Positions 1 through 8,309 of a stretch of DNA of 64,000 nt are shown in pieces. The position numbers and the translations under genes were made by a program. Positions within the stretch are counted from its first letter, which is position 1. Every line of letters starts with the position of its first letter. Origin of the DNA: Novosphingobium sp. BW1 (GTDB lineage Bacteria > Pseudomonadota > Alphaproteobacteria > Sphingomonadales > Sphingomonadaceae); NCBI RefSeq assembly GCF_008107685.1, contig NZ_VIRF01000041.1, positions 186,001-250,000 on the forward strand, given 5' to 3'. The notes below the pieces were generated by a model. It searched no databases, was not told the origin of the DNA, and worked only from the letters and a program-made list of their open reading frames with translations.

Positions 1-28
1 GGACAGGCAGAGTATTGGTCGTGCTCAT
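1..28 (-). CDS. 5' end of a divergent gene running off the left edge
   Basis: On the reverse strand an ATG at 28 is preceded by AAAGGA (positions 36-41) at a 7-base spacing, and nine codons (MSTTNTLPV) remain before the edge. The strong ribosome-binding site is the only reason to call a gene. An overlapping ATG at 35 in another frame is the alternative. Nothing can be said about function. Confidence 0.35.
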
Positions 29-331
29 GGGTCATTCCTTTGTGCACGCAGAGGTGGGACAGCCCTTTCTGCGGCGCGGGGAAGCCGTGTAAAGAGAGTT
101 TTTTCAATCACCTAGCAGGTAGCGTAGGGGCGACTGTAAAGCCCTGCCCGGCTCCACGGCGCGACGCGAAGTTCTCATCCTGTATTTCCGGGGCCCCCTG
201 CCTGCTTGTTGCGAGGCCTCGCAATAGCGCCCGGTCGTCCGCCAGCCTCGCAGATATCCCTAAGGGCCTCCAACCCGGATTTAGCAGACCCTCCGCTAGA
301 GGGCGGATGCCACGAACATTCGGGAGCGGAT

Positions 332-547
332 ATGTCTTTACCTGCACAAGGCTCGCCGGTGTGGGGGCGACTGGCCAATGGCGGCCTCTCGCGCCTGCAA
401 ACGAGCCATCTGGGCACGCAGATGCTCATGAAGAGGCTGGAACTCAGCCCGGCCCCGGCCAGCGCCAAGGCCACCGAAATCTATAACTATTTCGTCAAGT
501 GGGAGAGGTCCCTTGCAAATGAAGTCGCCCAGCTCAATCGTCTCTGA
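332..547 (+). CDS. small hypothetical protein, 71 aa
   Basis: I do not recognise this protein. The ATG at 332 has GGGAG five bases upstream, which is why it is preferred over an open frame extending back to 206. The C-terminal half (residues about 40-71) is rich in K, E, W and Y and predicted helical by eye. Its end overlaps the start of the next gene by 29 bases, so the two are probably translated from one message and may work together. No signal peptide or membrane segment is visible. Confidence 0.5.
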   Translation: MSLPAQGSPVWGRLANGGLSRLQTSHLGTQMLMKRLELSPAPASAKATEIYNYFVKWERSLANEVAQLNRL

Positions 548-1538
548 GGGCGGGGCCATCAACGGCCTCCTGCCTATCGACACCGTTGTCGATCTCATCA
601 AGGCCGGGGCCAGCCTCAGCCTGGCCGGCCGCAAGGCCGCGCTTGATCGGCTGCCCGCGGGCAACTGGATCGCGGGCACCTCGCCCTATTTCATGACTGC
701 GCAAGGGGGCCAGATCGTCGATGACGACGTGCTCTTCGTGACCGACCTCGGCGCGATCGGGACGGTTACCTTTGCCACCTACGAAGCGCACGAATTGGAG
801 CGCATCTCGGGCGAGGCGCCGGACAACGGCCTGGCGCTTGCCATCATTCCGGGCGGCTCGGCATGCCACACCGAATTTGCCCAGAACGCGGCGAACTACC
901 CGATGGCCTTCATGCGCCCGACCGTGGGCTGGATCTCGGGGCATGATCTGGAAAAGGCAGGCCATACCCCTTGGGTCTACGACGGCCAGGTGGCCAAGGC
1001 CTTCCCCGACCGCGTCGCGGTGGCCCAGGTCACCCTGCCCAACGGCGAGAGCCCGCTGATCGAGATCGTCAACATCTTCGCACCCGACGGCGGCGACGTG
1101 ATCCACTTCGAAGAGACCAGCTTCACGCCCGAGTGGTGCACCGTCAATGGCAACCGGCAGCGCTTCCACGACTACGTGCTGGCGCGGGGCCTCCAGGGGT
1201 GCGACCTGCCACTGGTAGGCAACTATGGCGGCGCGCACGTCAACGCCTCTCTCAAGACCATCGATACCGAGACGGGCACGGTGGAACTGTTTGCGCCCGT
1301 ATTCCCCGGAGTCGACTATGCTTTTGCCGCGCCGGTGGCGGACTATGCGGACGATTTCCGGCAGGCGCTCGCCGAACACCCCACGGCGGGCACGGTGTGG
1401 TCGTGCAACTGCATCCTCAATTTCACGTTCGGCAAGCTGGAGGGCGTGGCCATCGGCGGCGCGGCCGGGCCCGTCACCTTCGGCGAGATCGCGTACCAGC
1501 TGCTTAACCAGACCATGGTCGTCCTGCGCAAGGAGTGA
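519..1538 (+). CDS. conserved hypothetical protein, 339 aa, soluble
   Basis: A cytoplasmic-looking protein with no signal peptide or membrane helix. Visible landmarks are a GNWIAGTSPYF stretch near the N-terminus (about residue 50), and near the C-terminus a paired-cysteine stretch WSCNCILNFTFGKLEG followed by a glycine-rich loop, reminiscent of the C-terminal part of FIST-type sensory domains, though I cannot confirm membership. It follows the 71-aa gene with overlap and ends 200 bases before a haem-globin chemoreceptor on the same strand, so a link to chemosensing is possible but only by position. The ATG at 519 is chosen; a TTG at 513 with GGAG seven bases upstream is an alternative. Confidence 0.75.
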   Translation: MKSPSSIVSEGGAINGLLPIDTVVDLIKAGASLSLAGRKAALDRLPAGNWIAGTSPYFMTAQGGQIVDDDVLFVTDLGAIGTVTFATYEAHELERISGEAPDNGLALAIIPGGSACHTEFAQNAANYPMAFMRPTVGWISGHDLEKAGHTPWVYDGQVAKAFPDRVAVAQVTLPNGESPLIEIVNIFAPDGGDVIHFEETSFTPEWCTVNGNRQRFHDYVLARGLQGCDLPLVGNYGGAHVNASLKTIDTETGTVELFAPVFPGVDYAFAAPVADYADDFRQALAEHPTAGTVWSCNCILNFTFGKLEGVAIGGAAGPVTFGEIAYQLLNQTMVVLRKE

Positions 1539-1568
1539 TCCCTTCTCCATCCCCCGCACACGGCCACG

Positions 1569-1600
1569 GCGCGCCGGGAGACTTCGGTTTCCCGGCGCGC
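1569..1600 (+). terminator. terminator-like hairpin
   Basis: A perfect 11-bp inverted repeat (GCGCGCCGGGA, 1569-1579, with its complement at 1590-1600) with a 10-base loop sits 30 bases after the stop of the upstream gene. It is followed by ATTGTT rather than a full T-run. Confidence 0.55.
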
Positions 1601-1737
1601 ATTGTTGCGTCGGCTCGCAACGCCTTTACCGCCCCCTTTCCTGCACCGCTTCGCGTAAGGCTACCTAAGCCCTTGCTTACGCTAAATTCCACAAGCATCC
1701 CTAGGACCAAGGCATCGAAATCCAACGAGGCCATGGC

Positions 1738-3297
1738 ATGTCCGAGACGACATCGAAAATGGACATTTCCGACCGGCTGGAAATGTTCGCACTGACAGAA
1801 ACCGACAATTCCCGGTTCGGCGGGATCGCCCGGCTCATCTCCCGCGCCGGGCCGGCCGTCCTCGACAAGTTCTACGCGCTCGTCCGGGCCGACCGGCGAC
1901 GCGCCTCCTTCTTCAAGTCGCAGAGCGTCATGGACCACGCCCGCGCCAAGCAGCTCGACCACTGGGTCGACCTGTTCTCGGGCCGGATCGACAGCAATTA
2001 CATGGCGCGCGCCGAACGCATTGGGCAGGTCCACGCCCGCATCGGCCTTCCGCCCACGTTCTACATCGGCGCCTATGCGCAGATCCTTGCCGAAGTGATC
2101 GAACGCGACATCACCGGCGGCATTGCCGGCCCCTTGATGAAGACCCGCGCCAAGCGCCTGGGCACGCTCATCAAGGTCTCGCTAATGGACATGGACATCG
2201 CCACCTCGGCCTATCTTGCCGCGCAGGACCAGAGCCGCGAGAGCACGCTCTCATCGCTCTCCGTCGCGCTCGAGACCGTCGCGCAGGGCGATCTCACCAC
2301 CCAGCTGGGCGAGCTGCCCGCCGGGTTCGAGCAGATCCAGTCCGACTTTGCCGCGATGTGCGACTGCATCGCCCAGACGCTGGGCGCGGTCGCCGCCTCC
2401 TCCGAGCAGATCCGAGTCGGCGCCTCCGAAATCCGGGCAGCGAGTGACGACCTCTCACAGCGCACCGAAAGCCAGGCTGCCGCGCTCGAGGAATCGGCCG
2501 CCGCGCTCGACCAGCTCACCAATGGCGTACAAACGTCGGCGCAAGGGGCGAGCGAAGTCAACCGCTCGGTCTCCGACGCCGAGGCCGAGGCCCGGGAAGG
2601 CGGCAAGGTCGTCGAAGAAGCGGTCGAGGCGATGGACGGTATCCAGAAGTCCACCCAGGAAATCGGCGCCTTCGTCAACGTCATCGATTCGATCGCTTTC
2701 CAGACCAACCTTCTCGCGCTGAACGCCGGAGTCGAGGCCGCGCGCGCCGGCGATGCCGGCAAGGGCTTTGCGGTCGTCGCCAACGAAGTGCGCGCGCTCG
2801 CCCAGCGCTCGGCGGAAGCCGCACAGAACATCAAGGACCTCATCGGATCGTCCGAACAGCAGGTCGGACGCGGCGTCGCGCTGGTCGGGCGCACCGGCGA
2901 GGTGTTCCGCCGCATCGTCGAGAAGGTTTCCGGGATCACCGGGCTCGCCGCGCAGATTTCGGACAACTCGCAGAACCAGGCCGGGCAGCTTAGCCAGGTC
3001 AATTCAGCCATTGGCGACATGGACCGCATGACCCAGCAGAACGCGGCCATGGTCGAAGAAACCACCGCGGCCGCACGCAACCTCGCCCAGCAGGCCGAGG
3101 ACCTTGCCAAGCTGGTGCGCATGTTCAAGCTGGATGTCGGCGCGACGGGAGGAAACCCCCTGAGCGTCGTGCCGCCCGCCCAGGCGACTGCACCGCGCGC
3201 CCTGCCCGAACCGGCGGCCTATTCCGCGCCGCGCACCTCGGGCGCGCTCGCGCTTAAGCCCGAGGAAGCCACCGACGCCGACTGGGCCGAATTCTGA
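1738..3297 (+). CDS. globin-coupled sensor methyl-accepting chemotaxis protein (HemAT-like)
   Basis: Soluble chemoreceptor of 519 aa. Residues about 10-180 form a protoglobin domain; His99 in IGQVHARIGLPP followed by FYIGAY is the expected proximal haem ligand of globin-coupled sensors, so oxygen or another haem ligand is the likely signal. There is no transmembrane segment. A HAMP-like stretch (LETVAQGDLTTQLGELP, about 180-200) leads into the methyl-accepting coiled coil, whose hairpin tip is around residues 322-372 (NLLALNAGVEAARAG, then FAVVANEVRALAQRS). The protein ends in DWAEF, fitting the WxxF tether that CheR methyltransferase binds on some receptors. The role is aerotaxis signalling to a CheA/CheW complex encoded elsewhere. 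Confidence 0.93.
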   Translation: MSETTSKMDISDRLEMFALTETDNSRFGGIARLISRAGPAVLDKFYALVRADRRRASFFKSQSVMDHARAKQLDHWVDLFSGRIDSNYMARAERIGQVHARIGLPPTFYIGAYAQILAEVIERDITGGIAGPLMKTRAKRLGTLIKVSLMDMDIATSAYLAAQDQSRESTLSSLSVALETVAQGDLTTQLGELPAGFEQIQSDFAAMCDCIAQTLGAVAASSEQIRVGASEIRAASDDLSQRTESQAAALEESAAALDQLTNGVQTSAQGASEVNRSVSDAEAEAREGGKVVEEAVEAMDGIQKSTQEIGAFVNVIDSIAFQTNLLALNAGVEAARAGDAGKGFAVVANEVRALAQRSAEAAQNIKDLIGSSEQQVGRGVALVGRTGEVFRRIVEKVSGITGLAAQISDNSQNQAGQLSQVNSAIGDMDRMTQQNAAMVEETTAAARNLAQQAEDLAKLVRMFKLDVGATGGNPLSVVPPAQATAPRALPEPAAYSAPRTSGALALKPEEATDADWAEF

Positions 3298-3379
3298 TCA
3301 CCGCGTGATCGGCAGTCTCGAACAACGGATAGCGCACCTCTGACCAAGCCGGTCACGATCGCAACCGCGAAGGTCGCGT

Positions 3380-3829
3380 TCAGATCCGCGCGACAAGCTC
3401 ATCCATCGCGCGAAGTCCCTTCTCGGTCATCTGCACGATTGATCTTCGCCCGTCGCGTGGATCGTCCAGCCGCGTCAACAGCCCCTTGCCCAGTAACACA
3501 TTGAACCAGCGCAGCGCCGTCGTGGGAGCAACGGCCGAGGCGATACAAACCGACTTCACGCTACACTCGCGGCCCTGCTGGTGCATCGCGTAGAGATCCA
3601 AAAGAATGTCCCACGTTGGCTCCCCGAACAGGTCCTTGCCCAGGACTTCGTCGCGCATTCTGCGTACACGGTAGAGGTTCGAGACCGCCTCCAACGGTGA
3701 CTTCGGCCTCACCTGTGCATCCGCGCCTGCCGCCTGCTGTACCTCAAGAAGTTTCGTCAGATCGTCGATGGCGGCGCGCGCCCGCATCATTGCGACATAC
3801 CCGTATTCATTCCGATTATTCATCGACAT
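3380..3829 (-). CDS. MarR-like winged-helix transcriptional regulator
   Basis: About 149 aa. The middle to C-terminal part (from FGEPTWDILLDLY to the end) has the layout of a MarR winged helix: helix-turn-helix around SVKSVCIASAVAPTTALRWFNVLLGKGLL and a wing with the DPRDGRRS basic turn. The N-terminal third is a predicted helix. ATG at 3829 is taken as start, with a second ATG at 3823; an in-frame TTG at 3859 is possible. A palindrome over its promoter suggests autoregulation. Ligand and targets are unknown. The preceding gene on the same strand, DUF808, is separated by an AT-rich promoter region, so this gene is probably its own unit. Confidence 0.8.
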   Translation of the reverse strand: MSMNNRNEYGYVAMMRARAAIDDLTKLLEVQQAAGADAQVRPKSPLEAVSNLYRVRRMRDEVLGKDLFGEPTWDILLDLYAMHQQGRECSVKSVCIASAVAPTTALRWFNVLLGKGLLTRLDDPRDGRRSIVQMTEKGLRAMDELVARI

Positions 3830-3917
3830 GCCCACCACACTCTCTCCAAACCACAACAATTAAATGCAGTTAAGCATGAATGAACTGATCGGCTGAATTA
3901 AATAAAAACAAGGTTAA

Positions 3918-3946
3918 TTATAGGCATATGTCCTAAATCTGGACAG
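3918..3946 (-). promoter_or_regulatory. promoter with overlapping palindromic operator
   Basis: On the minus strand a perfect TATAAT (3923-3918) lies 17 bases after TGTCCA (3946-3941), a weak -35. The -35 forms one arm of an inverted repeat TGTCC-N7-GGACA (3930-3934 and 3942-3946). A palindrome spanning the -35 and spacer is where a repressor would act, and the gene downstream is a MarR-like regulator. The surrounding 110 bases are strikingly AT-rich for this genome. Confidence 0.45.
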
Positions 3947-3969
3947 TGATTGTGTCGGCAATTAAACAA

Positions 3970-4920
3970 TCAATGCGCCGCTTCGCAGCCCTCATCCTTG
4001 GCAAACATGTGTAAGATAAAAGCGATGATCGTGCCCAGCACCAGCCCGAGCAGCGCGGAGACCACGGCGTAGGACACCCAGCCGGTCACGCCGCCCAGCG
4101 TGCCCGAAGCCTTCGCCACCGCATGCTCGACACCGTGGGCGAAATGCGCCGGGGCCGGCAGGCCCAGTTCCTCCAAACCGTGAAGGATAATGCCCCCGCC
4201 GACCCACAGCATGGCCAGCATGCCCACGAAGCTCAGCACCTTGAGCACCACCGGCATCGCTTTGAGCAGGAAACGCCCGACGGCCTGCGCCAGCTCGGAG
4301 GACTTGCGCACCAGATGCAGGCCAACGTCGTCCATCTTCACGATCAGCGCGACCGCACCATAGACGCAGAAGGTGATGACGAGGCCCACGACGGCCAGCG
4401 TGATCGCGCGGGTGACAAGCCCCTCGTCGCTCACTTCGGACAGCGCAATTGCCATGATCTCAGCGGAGAGGATGAGGTCGGTGCGGATCGCGCCCTTGGT
4501 ACGCGCCTTCTCGAAGGCGACCGGGTCCTTGATCTCGTCCTCCAGCGTTTCGCCGTGCTTGGTGCCCGAGAGCTTCTCGATCACCTTCTCGGCGCCCTCG
4601 AAGGAGAGAAACAGGCCGCCCGCCATCAGGATCGGGGTGATCGCCTGGGGCAGGAAAGCGCTCAGGATCAGCGCGATGGGGAGCAAGATCACCAGCTTGT
4701 TGAAGATCGAGCCCTTGGTGATGCGCCAGATCATCGGGAGTTCGCGGTCGGGCGTGAAGCCGGTGACATAGCCGGGCGTCACCGCGGCATCGTCGATGAC
4801 CACGCCCGCAGCCTTGCTTCCCGCCTTGGCCACGCCCGCCCCGACATCGTCGATCGAGGCAGAGGCCGCGCGGGCAATGACCGAAACGTCGTCGAGAAGG
4901 GCGACAAGACCGGTGGGCAT
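3970..4920 (-). CDS. DUF808 family inner-membrane protein (YedI-like)
   Basis: 316 aa. The N-terminus MPTGLVALLDDVSVIARAA followed by a TKAAGVVIDDAAVTP-like stretch matches the DUF808/YedI family, whose function is not established. Several hydrophobic helices follow (about residues 75-105, 165-200, 215-245 and 275-305), with a charged loop containing EKVIEKLSGTKHGE in the middle. The ATG at 4920 gives the family-typical start; the open frame extends a further 24 codons upstream without support. It stands alone between the MarR-like gene and the divergent flagellin. Confidence 0.88.
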   Translation of the reverse strand: MPTGLVALLDDVSVIARAASASIDDVGAGVAKAGSKAAGVVIDDAAVTPGYVTGFTPDRELPMIWRITKGSIFNKLVILLPIALILSAFLPQAITPILMAGGLFLSFEGAEKVIEKLSGTKHGETLEDEIKDPVAFEKARTKGAIRTDLILSAEIMAIALSEVSDEGLVTRAITLAVVGLVITFCVYGAVALIVKMDDVGLHLVRKSSELAQAVGRFLLKAMPVVLKVLSFVGMLAMLWVGGGIILHGLEELGLPAPAHFAHGVEHAVAKASGTLGGVTGWVSYAVVSALLGLVLGTIIAFILHMFAKDEGCEAAH

Positions 4921-5092
4921 CGTGCAGTAATCCTCATGAAGAACGGGGCAGAAGGCCCCTTCGAGACGACATGCGGGGGATTTTTTCGGCAATCAAGCGA
5001 AAGCCGCCGTAACCTGCGCCTTTCCGGGGCCTTGCCCCCATCGCAGCGGCCTTGCATGCGCCCCCAATCACGAAAAAACGCGAACGGCGCCT

Positions 5093-5118
5093 TAAAGCTC
5101 CCACGCCCCGTCCGTTCT
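5093..5118 (+). promoter_or_regulatory. possible sigma-28 (FliA) flagellin promoter
   Basis: TAAA at 5093-5096 followed after 14 bases by TCCGTTCT gives a partial match to the TAAA-N15-GCCGATAA class of flagellar promoters (4 of 8 in the -10). It is about 65 bases upstream of the flagellin ATG, a suitable place, but the match is weak. Confidence 0.25.
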
Positions 5119-5181
5119 TCCCCATGACCGGAGCGAACAACCAAACGCTCTCACAACTTTCTGAAACTGGGGAATTAAATC

Positions 5182-6006
5182 ATGTCTGTCATCAACACCA
5201 ACATCTCCGCCATCCGTGCTTCGAACGCTTCGATCGCCGCCAACAAGATGCTCGGCGTGTCGATGGAACGCCTCTCGACCGGCAAGCGCATCAACTCGGC
5301 CAAGGACGATGCCGCTGGCCTGGCCATCTCGACCTCGATGACCTCGCAGATCCGCGGCATGAGCCAGGGCATGCGCAACGCCAACGACGGTATCAGCCTT
5401 GCCCAGACCGCCGACGGCGCGCTGTCGGAAGTCACTAACATGCTCCAGCGCGTTCGTGAACTGGCCATCCAGTCGGCCTCGGGCACCTACCAGGACACCG
5501 ACCGCACCGCGATGCAGCAGGAAGTGACCGCGCTGACCGATCAGATCGACGATGTCCTCAGCCAGTCCGAGTTCAACGGCAACACGCTGTTCTCGACCAC
5601 CTCGGGCACCGACCTGACCTTCGACATCCAGACCGGCGCGAACTCGGGTGAGACGGTCACCCTGACCTCCACCGCGATCAACGGCACGCTGATCGACGCC
5701 ACGGCGCTCGACGTCTCGACTGCGGCCGCGGCCACCACGACGCTCGACAACGTCGACACCGCACTCGATGAAGTGAACGCCACCCGTGCCTCGCTCGGTG
5801 CCGGTCAGAACCGCCTCGAATCGGTGGTCAACAATCTCACCAGCACGGTGACCAACCTTTCCGATGCCCGCAGCCGCATCGAGGATGCCGACTACGCGAC
5901 GGAAACGACCGCGATGGCCAAGGCGCAGATCCTCAGCCAGGCGTCGACGGCGATGATCGCTCAGGCGAACCAGGCCCAGCAGAACGTGATGAGCCTCCTG
6001 CGCTAA
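5182..6006 (+). CDS. fliC: flagellin
   Basis: 274 aa, short for a flagellin but usual for sphingomonads. The N-terminal D0/D1 part ([16 protein letters not shown], then [23 protein letters not shown]) and C-terminal D1/D0 part ([16 protein letters not shown] to the terminal NVMSLLR) are fully conserved; the central variable domain (about residues 130-195) is small, rich in T, S and A. It has no signal peptide, as expected for type III flagellar export. No other flagellar gene lies nearby, so the gene is separated from its secretion and hook genes. GGGG lies nine bases before the ATG, and a strong hairpin follows the stop. Confidence 0.97.
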   Translation: MSVINTNISAIRASNASIAANKMLGVSMERLSTGKRINSAKDDAAGLAISTSMTSQIRGMSQGMRNANDGISLAQTADGALSEVTNMLQRVRELAIQSASGTYQDTDRTAMQQEVTALTDQIDDVLSQSEFNGNTLFSTTSGTDLTFDIQTGANSGETVTLTSTAINGTLIDATALDVSTAAAATTTLDNVDTALDEVNATRASLGAGQNRLESVVNNLTSTVTNLSDARSRIEDADYATETTAMAKAQILSQASTAMIAQANQAQQNVMSLLR

Positions 6007-6043
6007 GCGCGGCGAGCCTCAGACCAACCAGGTCCCGAAAGCA

Positions 6044-6069
6044 CCCGGTGGGGAATGGTCCCCACCGGG
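6044..6069 (+). terminator. terminator-like hairpin after flagellin
   Basis: Perfect 11-bp stem (CCCGGTGGGGA at 6044-6054 with complement at 6059-6069) and a 4-base ATGG loop, 38 bases after the fliC stop. There is no T-run, so it may stabilise the message rather than terminate alone. Confidence 0.65.
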
Positions 6070-6164
6070 TCAATCGCGTGTGCAGCGGGTGGCTGCGCGT
6101 TCAGGGTGCTTCGGGCAGGTTGTCGGGTGTGGCCAACGGCGGAAGCTGGCGTGCGGGCGCCGCC

Positions 6165-7517
6165 CTACCCCTCGTCCATCATGTCCGTCCGCGTGCTCCC
6201 CACCGGTACGAAGTCCTTTGAGTTGCCCGGAGTCTCGGGCACGAGGCGCCAGACGGTGTTGGACAGGTCATCGCAGATGATGAGCGCCCCGCGCGGATCG
6301 AAGGTCACGCCCACCGGACGCCCGCGCGTCAGACCGTCCTCGCCCCGAAAGCCAGTGACGACATCGACCGGATCGCCTGCCGGACGCCCGTTGCTGAAGG
6401 GCACGAATACGACCTTGTACCCGACAGGTTCGCTGCGGTTCCAGCTGCCGTGCTCGCCCACGAAGGCGCCTTGGGCAAAGCGCTCGCCCATGATCGGGGC
6501 GGAAAAGGTGACACCCAGCGCCGCGACATGGGCGCCAAGCGCGTAGTCCGGCTTGATCGCGGCAGCGACCAGGTCGGGCCGCGCGGGCTTGACCCGGGTG
6601 TCCACGTTCTGCCCCCAGTAGCTGTAGGGCCAGCCGTAGAAACCGCCGTCGCGCACCGAGGTGAGGTAGTCAGGCACAAGGTTCGCGCCCAGTTCGTCGC
6701 GCTCGTTGGCCACCGCCCACAGCTCGTCGCTGCCGGGGCGGAAGGCGAGCGCAGTCGGGTTGCGGATGCCCGTGGCGAAAGGACGGTGCATGCCGGTGCG
6801 CGCGTCGATCTGCCAGACCATCGCGCGGTCCTCCTCCACGTCCATCCCCCGGTCACCCACGTTGCTGTTCGAGCCGATGCCGACATAGAGGAAACGCCCG
6901 TCCGGGCTCGCCGCGAGCGACTTGGTCCAGTGGTGATTGATCTTCTCTGGCAACCTGGTGACCCGGATCGGCGGCGCATCGGCCTTGGTTTGCCCATCGC
7001 GATAGGTAAAACGCACCAGTTCGCCCTGGTTGGCAACATAGATCATGCCGTTCGCGAAGGCGAGGCCATAGGGCGCGTCGAGCCCGTCGGCAAAGACGCT
7101 GCGGGCCTCATAGGTGCCATCGCCATCGGCATCGCGCAGCAGCGTCAGGCGGTTGCCGCCCTCCACGGAGGTCTTGCCCCTGGCCTTGATGTAGCCCGCG
7201 ATGATGTCCTTGGGGCGCAGCTTGGGCGCATGGCCGCCGCTGCCCTCGGCCACCAGGATATCGCCGTTGGGCAGGACCAGCGTCTGGCGCGGCACCTTGA
7301 GATCAGTGGCGATGGCCGTGATCGCATAGCCTTCGGGAACCTGCGGCCGGGCATCACCCCAGGACGCGGGATTGGCGATCTCCATGTTGGGCAAAAGCCC
7401 GCGCTGCTTTTCGGGAAGCTGCGGATTCTCGCCATACTCGGGCGCCTCACTGCCACCCGAACAGGCCGCGAGCGCGACGCAGGCCGCCAGCGTGCCGAAG
7501 AAGGAACGCGCCCTCAT
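6165..7517 (-). CDS. PQQ-dependent sugar (sorbosone-type) dehydrogenase, lipoprotein
   Basis: 450 aa. The N-terminus MRARSFFGTLAACVALAAC-SGG carries a lipobox with Cys19 (LAAC), so the mature protein should be lipid-anchored. The rest is a six-bladed beta-propeller of the glucose/sorbosone dehydrogenase family: PRQTLVLPNGDILVAEG, LDAPYGLAFANGMIYVAN, SPDGRFLYVGIGSNSNVGDRG, FATGIRNPTALAFRPGSDELW, and GFYGWPYSYWG are typical blade motifs. It would oxidise a sugar or aldose in the periplasm using PQQ; the substrate is unknown. The start overlaps the stop of the DUF2231 gene by four bases (ATGA), so the two are translationally coupled and may share an electron route. Confidence 0.88.
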   Translation of the reverse strand: MRARSFFGTLAACVALAACSGGSEAPEYGENPQLPEKQRGLLPNMEIANPASWGDARPQVPEGYAITAIATDLKVPRQTLVLPNGDILVAEGSGGHAPKLRPKDIIAGYIKARGKTSVEGGNRLTLLRDADGDGTYEARSVFADGLDAPYGLAFANGMIYVANQGELVRFTYRDGQTKADAPPIRVTRLPEKINHHWTKSLAASPDGRFLYVGIGSNSNVGDRGMDVEEDRAMVWQIDARTGMHRPFATGIRNPTALAFRPGSDELWAVANERDELGANLVPDYLTSVRDGGFYGWPYSYWGQNVDTRVKPARPDLVAAAIKPDYALGAHVAALGVTFSAPIMGERFAQGAFVGEHGSWNRSEPVGYKVVFVPFSNGRPAGDPVDVVTGFRGEDGLTRGRPVGVTFDPRGALIICDDLSNTVWRLVPETPGNSKDFVPVGSTRTDMMDEG

Positions 7518-7939
7518 GCCGCCTCTCCCTTGCGCAGCGTGGCAAAGCCGAACCAGACCGCGACCAGCGCGAGGCCCGTCACGAGGATCGAGAGGACAAG
7601 GCCGGTCGGCATCGAGGCCCAGCCGTCCTTGGCGTGGATGAAGGAATTGACGAGACCGATGGCAAAGGTCGCCGCCACCAGCACCAGGTAGATGATGCCC
7701 CGGCCAAGGCCGCGAATGGTATCCACCAGCGCGAACACCAGCGCCAGCCCCAGGAACAGGAGCGCGCCAGCATTGAGCCAGGACGCAAAGTTGGTCCACT
7801 GCACCTCGTAGCTGGCGGCATAGGCCCAGTCGCTCAGCAGCGTGCCCGCAAAGAGCGGCAGCGAACCGGCAAGAAGGGCCGCGTGCACCGGGTGCAGCGC
7901 ACGCGCCGGAGCGGGGCGAAATCGATGAGAAGGAGGCAT
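7514..7939 (-). CDS. DUF2231 family membrane protein
   Basis: 141 aa with four hydrophobic helices (about residues 18-40, 52-74, 80-102 and 112-132). The opening HPVHAALLAGSLPLF and the later SFIHAKDGW histidines are the pattern of DUF2231 small membrane proteins, which often accompany periplasmic dehydrogenases or haem proteins. It is the first gene of a two-gene unit with the PQQ-type dehydrogenase, overlapping it by ATGA. A role as membrane anchor or electron acceptor for that enzyme is inferred from the pairing only. Confidence 0.8.
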   Translation of the reverse strand: MPPSHRFRPAPARALHPVHAALLAGSLPLFAGTLLSDWAYAASYEVQWTNFASWLNAGALLFLGLALVFALVDTIRGLGRGIIYLVLVAATFAIGLVNSFIHAKDGWASMPTGLVLSILVTGLALVAVWFGFATLRKGEAA

Positions 7940-8309
7940 GGCGGCGATCCCATGTCAGGAGGAGGAAATGTCCGGGCTGCGCCATCGGCGCCGCACACAG
8001 CGATACCTCCTGAGAAAGCGGGAAGGCCGGGCTTGTTCCCAACGCCCCTCAAAATCGCTGAAATTCAATAGGGTTGCGGGCACTTCCTAGCAGAAATAAC
8101 GAGGTTTGTCGCACACATGGCCCACAGACCAGGACAGCCAGAAGGCGAAAAAGGAAGCAGGTAGTTTCAAGGGATCATCCCCCTCGGCCCCAAAATGGGC
8201 GACCTCCCCCCTCTCAGCCGAAAGTAGCGCGCGAGACGTGAGGTCGATGGTTTGGGGAGCCCGAGGACGACGGTACGCGGAACGGATGTCGTCTTCCCTG
8301 AACCGAACC
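7940..8309. other. intergenic region with no clear gene
   Basis: 370 bases between the start of the DUF2231 gene and the end of the glutathione transferase, both on the minus strand. It should hold the promoter of the dehydrogenase unit. The open frames crossing it are out-of-frame extensions of neighbours; I see no coding signal, tRNA or clear repeat. Confidence 0.5.

Noticed and set aside
40..486. Plus-strand frames in the first 500 bases
   Set aside because: Composition is Arg/Ala/Gly-rich, and only the 71-aa frame has a ribosome site.
534..1559. A 341-residue minus-strand frame over the conserved hypothetical gene
   Set aside because: It is rich in Arg/His/Asp typical of antisense reading in high-GC DNA and lacks a ribosome site; the plus frame has good protein character.
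6165..8042. A single 625-residue frame across the dehydrogenase and upstream
   Set aside because: The N-terminal 175 residues are the wrong frame over the DUF2231 gene; the lipoprotein signal at 7517 marks the true start.
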